A DNA stretch of 64,000 nt from Deltaproteobacteria bacterium (GTDB lineage: Bacteria > Desulfobacterota > Binatia > UTPRO1): NCBI GenBank assembly GCA_020848745.1, contig JADLHM010000056.1:62001-126000 (forward strand), read 5' to 3'. The stretch's first letter is position 1. Every line of letters starts with the position of its first letter. The notes beneath the pieces are model-generated. The model was not told the DNA's origin, made no database searches, and was given only the letters and a program-made list of their open reading frames with translations. Both the position numbers and the translations under genes were made by a program. Positions 39,748 to 47,193 of this stretch are shown piece by piece.

Positions 39748-41820
39748 ATGTACAAAACGATCTACGTCCCGGTCGACAATTCCGACTACTCGAATCAAGC
39801 GATCAGCGTCGCGGTGGATCTCGGCAAGGCCTTCCAGTCGAAGATGGTCGGCTGTCACGTCTACGCGGCGAAGATGCACGATTATCGCTTCAAGCAGATG
39901 GAATACACGCTGCCCGAGGAGTACCTTGAGGAGACCGAGCTCGATCGGCAGCGCAAGATCCACGACAGCCTCATCACGATGGGGCTGAAGCTCATCTCCG
40001 ACGGGTATCTCGTACCGATGCAGCAGCGCTGCGCCGAGGCCGGTCTCGAGTTCGAGCCGCGCATGATGGACGGCAAGCACTCGACCGAGATCGTCGCCGA
40101 CGTGAACGGGAACGACTACGATCTCGTGGTCCTCGGCGTCCTCGGGCTCGGCCGTGTGCGCGACAGCCAGGTCGGCTCGGTCTGTGAGCGCGTCGTGCGG
40201 CGGTCCACCAAGGACGTGCTGGTCGTCAAGCACATCCCGGCGGCCGACCAGGGCTCGGAGCGTGGTGAGACGACGGAGCGTGACACCATTCTCGTCGGCA
40301 TCGACGGCTCGCCGCAGTCCTTCGGCGCGCTCATGACCGCCGTCGATCTCGCCAAGCGCTTCGGCAAGAAGGTCGAGGCGATCGCCGTCTACGATCCGTA
40401 CCTGCACTACACGGTCTTCAACGGTATCGTGAACGTGCTCACCGAGAAGGCCGCCAAGGTCTTCCGCTTCGAGGAGCAGAACCAGCTGCACGAGGAGGTC
40501 ATCGACACCGGGCTCGCGCAGATCTACCAGTCGCACCTCGAGGTCGCGGGGAAGATGGCGGCCGCGGCGGGTGTCGAGATCCGGAAGACGCTCCTCGACG
40601 GCAAGGCCTTCCAGAAGGTCCTGAACCACGCCCGCAAGGCGAACCCGTGGCTCCTCGTGCTGGGACGGATCGGCATCCACAGCCTGAAGGAGGAGACCGA
40701 TCTCGGCAGCAACACCGACAACCTCTTCCGGAACGCGCCCTGCGACGTGCTGCTCACGACGCGGCTCGAGCACCCGGAGCTCGACGTCAAGGCGGAGGAA
40801 TCGATCCGCTGGACGCCCGAGGCCGAGAGCCGCATGACGAGGGTGCCGGCGCTCGTGCAGGGCATCGCCCGCACGGCGATCTACCGGCTCGCGGTTGAGA
40901 AGGGACACAGCGTCATCACGAGCGACCTCCTCGACGAGGCGATGGAGCGCTACATGCCGAAGGGCGCGAAGGCGGCGACCAGGCTCGCCCAGGCCGTCGT
41001 GCTCGAGCACGCGGCCGAGCGCTCGATCTCGATCTGCCGCAAGTGCGGCGTGTCGGCGTCCGAGGCGAACGCGGTCACGTGCTCGGTATGCGGCAGCACG
41101 TCGTTCCAGATCGTGACGCCGGAGATGGTCGAGCAGATCATCGAGATGGAGGGCGGCGGCCAGGACGAGCTCGCCTACGACGGCCGCAAGCTCACCTGGA
41201 CCCGCGACGCCAAGCGCGCGCTCTGGACCATGCAGGACGCCTACAAGCGGCGGCGCGTGAAGGCGCGGGTCGAGAAGGCGGCGCGCCTGAAGCGCTTGTC
41301 GTCGGTCACCCTCGAGTTCGCGCGCGCGATGATCGAGGAGGAGACCGGCGCGCCGATCGTGCTCCCGCCCGAGGGTGCCGTTGCCGAGACGCCGGCCCCG
41401 GTGAGTGACGGCAAGCGTCTCATCGCTCGCGACGCCAAGAAGACCCCGCTCTTCTCCGAGATCGACTGGGCGTCGGATGCGATCGACCGCGTCCTCCGCG
41501 TCCCCGCCGGCTTCATGCGTGACCGGACCCAACGCCGCGTCGAAGAGCTCGCCCGCGAGCGCGGGATGCGCCTCGTCGATCTCGAGACGGTGGAGGCCGG
41601 CATCGAGGACGGCCGCAAGGCGATGGAGGAGATGATCAAGGGCTACCAGGCGAACCCGGCGCCGGCGCGATCCGTCATGGAGGCCGCCGAGCCGCCGCGT
41701 GAGCCACGCATCGCCACGGTCGAGCCCGCCTCGACGTCGGCGAGTGCGCTGCCCCTCAACGAGGTCGGCATCATGGCCGCGATGGAGGCGAAGCGTCGGG
41801 GGAATCCGACCGAGCACTGA
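39748..41820 (+). CDS. Tandem universal stress protein fused to Zn ribbon and three PCP_red-like domains
   Basis: The 690-residue product starts at ATG 39748 behind TGGAGGAG. Two UspA domains fill residues 1-345; the first ends in the nucleotide-binding pattern GLGRVRDSQVGSVCERVV. At 355-404 comes a PCP_red-like domain: W-x-PEAESRM-x3-P, IYRLAVEKG, ITSDLLDEAM. A Zn ribbon follows (CRKCG, CSVCGS, about 431-448). A diverged copy opens with WTRDAKRAL at 484 and a third with WASDAIDRVLRVP at 574. The C-terminal 60 residues are disordered. PCP_red domains are known from the C terminus of the BchB protochlorophyllide reductase subunit. Role inferred: stress-controlled binding of a redox cofactor or partner. 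Confidence 0.8.
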   Translation: MYKTIYVPVDNSDYSNQAISVAVDLGKAFQSKMVGCHVYAAKMHDYRFKQMEYTLPEEYLEETELDRQRKIHDSLITMGLKLISDGYLVPMQQRCAEAGLEFEPRMMDGKHSTEIVADVNGNDYDLVVLGVLGLGRVRDSQVGSVCERVVRRSTKDVLVVKHIPAADQGSERGETTERDTILVGIDGSPQSFGALMTAVDLAKRFGKKVEAIAVYDPYLHYTVFNGIVNVLTEKAAKVFRFEEQNQLHEEVIDTGLAQIYQSHLEVAGKMAAAAGVEIRKTLLDGKAFQKVLNHARKANPWLLVLGRIGIHSLKEETDLGSNTDNLFRNAPCDVLLTTRLEHPELDVKAEESIRWTPEAESRMTRVPALVQGIARTAIYRLAVEKGHSVITSDLLDEAMERYMPKGAKAATRLAQAVVLEHAAERSISICRKCGVSASEANAVTCSVCGSTSFQIVTPEMVEQIIEMEGGGQDELAYDGRKLTWTRDAKRALWTMQDAYKRRRVKARVEKAARLKRLSSVTLEFARAMIEEETGAPIVLPPEGAVAETPAPVSDGKRLIARDAKKTPLFSEIDWASDAIDRVLRVPAGFMRDRTQRRVEELARERGMRLVDLETVEAGIEDGRKAMEEMIKGYQANPAPARSVMEAAEPPREPRIATVEPASTSASALPLNEVGIMAAMEAKRRGNPTEH

Positions 41821-41916
41821 TCGCGACACGCTGCTGCCTCGGCCACACCACCGACGACATCGTGCTCGCGACCGCATCGTGATCGCATTGCCGTTGCGAC
41901 CTCGGTATCTTCGACC

Positions 41917-42774
41917 ATGCCCGGCTATCGGTTCTGCCGCTCCGACGACCTGCGGCTGCTCGTCGCGGCACACAATGCGTGCTGGGTGCCGCACTTCGGG
42001 GTGGATGCGGCGATCACCATCGAGGATTTCAAGCGCGGCGGCCGCGAGCTCGGGCTCTGGGCGTCGAGCTGCATGATCGCGTTCGAGGGTGACGAGCCGA
42101 TCGGCGTCCTGATCGCCGCCAAGCGCGACGGCGAGGCGAACTACGTGTGGCGCCTCGCGGTGAAGCCCGGCTACGAGCGGCAGGGGCACGGCCGGCACCT
42201 CCTGACGTCGCTCGCCGACAAGGCCGCGATTCTCGGGCCGCCGCGCCTCGCCGCCGAGATCCCGGCGGAATGGACCGCGGTGCGGAGCTTCTTCGAGCGC
42301 TCGGGATTCGTCGCGGAGGAGACGTACGCGGACTTCGTGCTTGATCCCGCACCGGCAGCGGTCGTCGACGCCGCGACCGCGCCCTTGCTCGTGCCGGTCG
42401 CGTTCGACGATCTCGTGGAGCACGGGGTGTTCGACCCGACCGCGCGGCGAGCCTGGGGGCGGAGCACGGCATCGCTGCGCGCCTGCGAGAGCGCGCTCGA
42501 GGGGCTCGCGCTCGCGACGGACCGCATCGAGGCCTACGTGATCTTCCGGGCGTCGCGCGGCGGCGACGAGCGTGAGATCGTCGCGCTCGGCGCCGCTCCC
42601 GATGTTGCCGCCGCACCGCTGCTGGCTCTGCTGATCGAGCGTGTCCGGGCGGGAGGCCGCCGGCTTCGCCTCCCGATGCTCGCCGAGCGCGAGACGAGCT
42701 TCGCGACGCTCGAGCGCCTCGGCTTTCGGCGCGCGCGAACGACGATCGGTTACGCCGTCGCGCGTCCTGCCTGA
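41917..42774 (+). CDS. GNAT-family N-acetyltransferase
   Basis: This 285-residue protein has two GNAT-like halves. The N-terminal half contains the acetyl-CoA motif VKPGYERQGHGRHLL (about 86-100, with Gln/Arg-x-x-Gly-x-Gly/His) and FFERSGFVAEE, and should be active. The C-terminal half repeats the outline (LLALLIERVRAGGRRLRL, LERLGFRRARTTIGY) without a clear acetyl-CoA loop. The substrate is unknown. It is separated from the USP fusion gene by 96 nt and is convergent with the VOC gene. Confidence 0.82.
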   Translation: MPGYRFCRSDDLRLLVAAHNACWVPHFGVDAAITIEDFKRGGRELGLWASSCMIAFEGDEPIGVLIAAKRDGEANYVWRLAVKPGYERQGHGRHLLTSLADKAAILGPPRLAAEIPAEWTAVRSFFERSGFVAEETYADFVLDPAPAAVVDAATAPLLVPVAFDDLVEHGVFDPTARRAWGRSTASLRACESALEGLALATDRIEAYVIFRASRGGDEREIVALGAAPDVAAAPLLALLIERVRAGGRRLRLPMLAERETSFATLERLGFRRARTTIGYAVARPA

Positions 42775-42802
42775 TCCGGGCGCGCGCCGGCGGGCTCGCC
42801 CG

Positions 42803-43300
42803 TCACTCGCCGCGCTTCATGCCCGCGGCGCCGAACTCGTCCGCGGGTCCTTCCCCGCCGTCGCCGAGCCGGCCGCCGGGACCGAAATGACCCTTCCCCG
42901 GCACGTGGTTCACCTCGACGCGGATGCCGTCGGGGTCTTCGAACAGCACCGAGTAGTACCCCGGCGCGAACCCGCCGTCCTCGGGCGGGTGCACGACGTG
43001 GGCGGCGAGCTCGTCGACCAGGAAGCGATAGATGGCGTCGACGTCCTCGCGGCCGCGGGCACGGAAGCAGAAATGGTGGAGACCGGCGCGCTCCTGATCG
43101 AAGCGGCTGCGGTCGTGTTCGGGCATCACGCCGCGCACCAGGATGCCGGTGCGGCTGCCGATGCAATAGACCATGTCGTCCGCCTTGATCAGCGTCCGCA
43201 TGCCGAAGAAATGGCAGAGCTTCTCCCAGAACGGCACACAGCGCGCGGGGTCGTTCACCGTGAGTTGAATGTGGGCGATGCCGTTGAGCTCGACGGGCAC
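42803..43300 (-). CDS. VOC/glyoxalase-family protein
   Basis: The product has 165 residues from GTG 43300; longer in-frame starts lack protein-like sequence. It contains GIAHIQLTVNDPARCVPFWEKL (first beta-alpha-beta unit with a metal-ligand His), GLHHFCFRARG, and SVLFEDPDGIRVEVNHVPG with the metal-ligand Glu. These are the marks of the vicinal-oxygen-chelate fold used by glyoxalase I, dioxygenases and fosfomycin-resistance proteins. No closer assignment is possible. It is divergent from the Mrp-like gene. Confidence 0.8.
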   Translation of the reverse strand: MPVELNGIAHIQLTVNDPARCVPFWEKLCHFFGMRTLIKADDMVYCIGSRTGILVRGVMPEHDRSRFDQERAGLHHFCFRARGREDVDAIYRFLVDELAAHVVHPPEDGGFAPGYYSVLFEDPDGIRVEVNHVPGKGHFGPGGRLGDGGEGPADEFGAAGMKRGE

Positions 43301-43447
43301 GCGCTGCTTCTGGCGAGGTCGCCTCACCGAGTCAATGCCTGCGGCGTGTGGAGTTTCGCGCGTGTCGTGGGCAAGGGAGATCGCAAGCTCGTGCGGCTTG
43401 CGCCTGGGCGCGATCTCGGCGAAGGAAAGACGCACCAGCGGATCCCC

Positions 43448-44320
43448 GTGAAGAGCTATCACGACATCGCGGGCGACGGCGGCTCGGACGTCCTCGGGCA
43501 GGTCGTCGCCAAGCGCGCGCGGATCGCCGAGAGCCTCGCCGACGTGCGCTCCATGGTCGCGATCGGCTCCGGGAAGGGCGGGGTCGGCAAGAGCACGCTC
43601 ACCATGCAGCTGGCGCAAGCGCTCGGGGCCGGCGGGTCGCGCGTCGCGATCCTCGACGCCGACCTGAACGGGCCCACCCAGGCCCGCCTCGGCGGCCTGC
43701 GCGCCGCGCCCGTCCTCCCGGGCCCGCGCGGGCTCGTGCCGCCGAGGACCGCGAGCGGCATCGGCGTCGTGTCGATGGGCGCCCTCGTCCCGGAGGGCGA
43801 AGCCGTCGACTTCGACAGCGTGGCGCGCGGCGATTCGTACGTCTGGCGCGCGACCCGGGAGTTCGCGGCGTTCGGCGACCTGCTCGCGGGCGTCGGGTGG
43901 GGCGCGCTCGATTTCCTCCTCGTCGACCTGCCGCCCGGCGCCGAGCGCACGTTCCAGTACGCCGAGTTCCTCGGCGCCGCCGCCGCGTTCGTGCTCGTGA
44001 CGATCCCGTCGGACGTTGCGCGCGGCGTCGTGTCGCGCGCGGTCGCCGCGATGCGGAAGACCCCGAACCGCATCCTCGGGTACGTCGAGAACATGAGCGG
44101 ATACTATTGCGAGGGATGCGGCGGGATCCGGCCGCTCTTCCCGGCCGCGAGCACGGCGATCGATCTCGGGATCCCGCGGCTCGGCGCGGTACCGTTCGAC
44201 CCGGAGCTCGCCGCCGCCTGTGACGGCGGAGCGACGCTCGCCGACGCCGGGCGGCCGGCGCTGCGCGCGATCGGCGCGGTCGCCGCCGAGATCGCCCGTC
44301 TCCTGGAGGTGCGAGGATGA
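43448..44320 (+). CDS. Mrp/NBP35-family P-loop ATPase
   Basis: From GTG 43448 the product has 290 residues. It opens with YHDIAGDGGSDVLGQVV and then the deviant Walker A GSGKGGVGKSTLTMQLA. DADLNGPTQARLGG, the Walker B-like LLVDLPPGAERT and the cluster-binding pair in GYYCEGCGG follow. Mrp-type ATPases carry and transfer Fe-S clusters. The next gene starts within its stop codon (ATGA), and a radical SAM gene, whose product needs a [4Fe-4S] cluster, follows. This makes a cluster-delivery role for these partners plausible. Confidence 0.88.
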   Translation: MKSYHDIAGDGGSDVLGQVVAKRARIAESLADVRSMVAIGSGKGGVGKSTLTMQLAQALGAGGSRVAILDADLNGPTQARLGGLRAAPVLPGPRGLVPPRTASGIGVVSMGALVPEGEAVDFDSVARGDSYVWRATREFAAFGDLLAGVGWGALDFLLVDLPPGAERTFQYAEFLGAAAAFVLVTIPSDVARGVVSRAVAAMRKTPNRILGYVENMSGYYCEGCGGIRPLFPAASTAIDLGIPRLGAVPFDPELAAACDGGATLADAGRPALRAIGAVAAEIARLLEVRG

Positions 44321-44739
44321 AGTTTCTCTGCGTGCTCTGCGATCAGCCGATGAAGCTCGTCGAGATGGCGCCGCCCGACCGGGGCGCGCTCGCGATCGTC
44401 TACGAGTGCCCCGAGTGCGCGCACCGCGTGGCGATGCTCACGAATCCCCTCGAGACCCAGGTCGTGACCTCGCTCGGCGTGCAGATCGGTCCGGGGCAGG
44501 GCGAGGTTTCGAAGTGTCCGTTCTCGGGGATGGTGCAGGAGATGACCGGCGGCGCGGCGCCGGACGCGGCGCCGGCGGCGATCACGTGGACGAGCGCCGC
44601 CCTCGAGCGGTTGCAGCGCATTCCGGACTTCGTCCGGCCGAGGGCGCGCTCGGGCATCGAGAAGTACGCGCGGGACAAGGGCCTCGTCGAGATCGACGAG
44701 ACGGTGCTCGACCACGCGAAGGACTTCTTCGGCATGTGA
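44317..44739 (+). CDS. Zn-ribbon/PCP_red domain protein
   Basis: The product has 140 residues. The N terminus has CVLC and CPEC (residues 5-8 and 30-33), a zinc-ribbon or cluster site, followed by the segment CPFSGMVQEM. The C terminus (about 90-139) is a PCP_red-like domain: WTSAALERLQRIPDFV, IEKYARDKG, IDETVLDHAKDFF. It overlaps the Mrp gene by four bases and ends two bases before the radical SAM gene. A small carrier or recognition subunit for the neighbouring enzymes is inferred. Confidence 0.75.
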   Translation: MKFLCVLCDQPMKLVEMAPPDRGALAIVYECPECAHRVAMLTNPLETQVVTSLGVQIGPGQGEVSKCPFSGMVQEMTGGAAPDAAPAAITWTSAALERLQRIPDFVRPRARSGIEKYARDKGLVEIDETVLDHAKDFFGM

Positions 44740-44741
44740 CG

Positions 44742-46061
44742 ATGCTCGCTCCGGGCAGCGCCGACGCCTTCGCGCGTCCCTACGTCATCTCGTGGAACCT
44801 CACGTATCGCTGCAACCTCGCCTGCGAGCACTGCTACCTCGACGCCGGCGGCAAGCCGGCGATCGCCACGCCCGAGTTCGCGGACCGGAGCGAGCTCGAC
44901 ACCGAAGCGTGCTTCCGGGTCGTCGACGAGATCGCGGCCTTCGCCCCCGACGGTCTCCTGATCCTGACCGGCGGCGAGCCGCTGCTCCGGCGCGACATCG
45001 TCGAGATCATCCGCTACGCGGCGGCGCGCGGGCTCTGGGTGGTGGTCGGCACGAACGGCGTGAAGATCACCGAGAACCTCGCGGCGATCCTGAAGCGCGA
45101 AGGCGTGCGCGGTCTGTCGCTCTCCCTCGACGCCCTCGACGAGGCGCGCCACGACGCGTTCCGCCGCGTGACGGGCGCCTTCCGCAACACCGTCGAGGGC
45201 GCGAAGATCCTCGCCCGCGCCGGGCTGCCGTTCATCGTGCAGACGACCGTCGGCCGCCACAACGTCGCCGAGCTCGCCGCGCTCGCCGACTTCGCGCACG
45301 ACGCGCTCGGGGCGCGCGTGTGGAACCTCTATTTCCTCGTGCCGACCGGCCGCGGCTCGCACGTTTCCGATCTCGCCGACGCCGACTACGATCGCGTGCT
45401 CGGCGAGCTCGCCGGCATCCAGCGGAAGTACGCGGACCGGATGCTCGTCAATGCCAAATGCGCGCCGCACTACGTCCGCATCCTGCAGGCCGAGGATCCG
45501 TCGTCGCCGTTCGTGAAGAGCTACGCCGGCGGCGCCGGCGGCTGTCCGGCCGGGACGCACTACCTCGGGATCCGTCCGAACGGCGACGTCACGCCGTGCC
45601 CGTATCTGCCGGAGTTCGGCGGCAATCTGCGTCGGGAGCGCCTCCGCGACATCTGGCGCGAATCGGCGGTGTTCGTTCGCATCCGCGACCGGAGCGCGCT
45701 CGGCGGACGCTGCGGCTCGTGCGAGCTCCGGGCGGCCTGCGGCGGCTGTCGCGCGCGCGCCTACGGCATGACGGGCGATTCGATGGCCGAGGACGCGCTC
45801 TGCACGCACCGGCCCGGGACGTTCGCGGCGCCGGCGCCGCCGACCCTCGAGTACGGTGCGTCCGCGGCGCCGCACGACGGGACCGTCGCATGGGACGCCG
45901 ACGCCGAAGCGCGCATGAAGGACATTCCCGCGTTCGTGCGCGGCATGGTGGCGCGACGGGTGGAAGCGTACTGCCGCGACAAAGGCCTCACGCGGGTGAC
46001 GGCCGACACGCTCGCCGAGATCCGGGCTCGGATGCCGACGCCGAAGCTGTTCTCGCGCTGA
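44742..46061 (+). CDS. Radical SAM/SPASM protein with C-terminal PCP_red domain
   Basis: The 439-residue product starts at ATG 44742. The SAM-cluster motif is Cys24, Cys28, Cys31 (YRCNLACEHCYLDAGG), with LILTGGEPLLRRD for SAM binding. The SPASM region has CPAGTHYLGIRPNGDVTPC and CGSCELRAACGGCRARAY, enough Cys for one or two auxiliary clusters. The layout resembles NirJ/AhbD-like enzymes of modified heme synthesis and also peptide-modifying maturases. Residues about 385-430 form a PCP_red domain (WDADAEARMKDIPAFV, VEAYCRDKG, VTADTLAEI). It closes the three-gene coupled set. Confidence 0.85.
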   Translation: MLAPGSADAFARPYVISWNLTYRCNLACEHCYLDAGGKPAIATPEFADRSELDTEACFRVVDEIAAFAPDGLLILTGGEPLLRRDIVEIIRYAAARGLWVVVGTNGVKITENLAAILKREGVRGLSLSLDALDEARHDAFRRVTGAFRNTVEGAKILARAGLPFIVQTTVGRHNVAELAALADFAHDALGARVWNLYFLVPTGRGSHVSDLADADYDRVLGELAGIQRKYADRMLVNAKCAPHYVRILQAEDPSSPFVKSYAGGAGGCPAGTHYLGIRPNGDVTPCPYLPEFGGNLRRERLRDIWRESAVFVRIRDRSALGGRCGSCELRAACGGCRARAYGMTGDSMAEDALCTHRPGTFAAPAPPTLEYGASAAPHDGTVAWDADAEARMKDIPAFVRGMVARRVEAYCRDKGLTRVTADTLAEIRARMPTPKLFSR

Positions 46062-46456
46062 CCGGAGTCGAGCGCCGGACGGCGTTCCATCCCGAGCTCG
46101 GTGACGGCGCGCGCGTGCGCCGCGCCTGGCTGCGGGAGATCTCGTAGCACTCGCTCGACGATCGTCGTGGCGGGCGACGCATTTGTGATTGCGTTCCGAT
46201 GGCGCGCGGCGAATGCCAAGGGCCGTGCGTGTCGCGCCATCCCGCGACGACCGGCGCGGCGGCCGTCGGATGCACGCCCATCTCGCAGGGGCGGCGCTGT
46301 GCGCTCCGGCGAAAAGCGGGCGCCGGCCGCGACATCTCGCACGGCGTCGGCGCGGGCGCGGCGCCACGCCCCGCGCGCCGGCGCCTGGCACCGGCCGTGC
46401 AACGGAGGCCTTCGGCGGGACGCCGTCGTGAGCGGCCCGCCGGAAGGAGACGCATC
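46062..46456. other. Intergenic region, 395 bp, no supported gene
   Basis: Short frames run through this stretch on both strands but show no domain, start signal or codon pattern that favours one. A somewhat AT-richer patch lies near 46160-46200 (GCATTTGTGATTGCG), where a promoter of the downstream secreted-protein gene could lie. Confidence 0.5.
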
Positions 46457-47077
46457 ATGGGAGCGCTCAGGGCGACACTGATACTGGGGGGACTGCTGCT
46501 GACGGTCGGGGCGGGGCGCGCGGTGGCGGACTCGGAATGCATGCAGGACGCGAAGGCGCGGCGCGGTGAGTGCCGGGCGGCGTGCGAGGAGGACTTCACC
46601 ATTGCGCGCGATCTCTGCCGCAACATCGATCCGGAGTGCGCGGCCGGCTGCCGCGCGGATCTCGAGAGCTGCCGGGCGCCGATCGTCTCGGCGCTCGAGC
46701 AGTGCGTGGACGCGTGCCGCGTGCGGCTGAACGCCGAGCGCGCGGCGTGCCCGCGCAAGGGCCGCGCGCGGGATTTCTGCGTCGACCGCGCGCAGATCCG
46801 GGCCTTTCTCTGTCGTGACGAATGCCGTGAGGATCTGCAGGTCCGCGCCGGATTGAAAGCCTGCCGTGAGCGGTTCCGGACGTGCATGGACGGCTGCGGC
46901 ATCCCGACGGAGCCGAGCCCGGCGGCGACGGCGACGCCCGTCAAGACCGAGGCGCCCAAGGCGACCGAGGTTCCGCAGCCGACCGTGGTGCCGACCGAGC
47001 CACCGCCTCCGCCGACCGCGACCCGCACGGCGACGCCGAAGCCCGAGCCGACGCTGACCCCGATCGGTCCGCGCTGA
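46457..47077 (+). CDS. Cys-rich secreted protein with PT-rich tail
   Basis: The product has 206 residues. GGAAGGAG precedes ATG 46457. A signal peptide (to about residue 24) is followed by a helical domain of about 120 residues with 16 to 18 Cys in CxxxC pairs (CRAACEEDF, CAAGCRADLESC, CVDACRVRL, CRDECREDL, CMDGCGIP). This is typical of disulfide-stapled helical hairpins. The last 50 residues are Thr/Pro/Glu rich and resemble the linker of the protease at 15689. The CxxxC spacing could also bind metals. No family name is offered. Confidence 0.7.
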   Translation: MGALRATLILGGLLLTVGAGRAVADSECMQDAKARRGECRAACEEDFTIARDLCRNIDPECAAGCRADLESCRAPIVSALEQCVDACRVRLNAERAACPRKGRARDFCVDRAQIRAFLCRDECREDLQVRAGLKACRERFRTCMDGCGIPTEPSPAATATPVKTEAPKATEVPQPTVVPTEPPPPPTATRTATPKPEPTLTPIGPR

Positions 47078-47193
47078 CGATCGAGGCGCCCGCCGGGGCG
47101 CCCACCGCCTTGCCGCCGGCCCTTCCGCTCGCGCCCGTCCACCTCTCCGCGGGCGGCGGGCGGGGCCGGCGGCCGCGGCGTGTTCCTCCCGCT

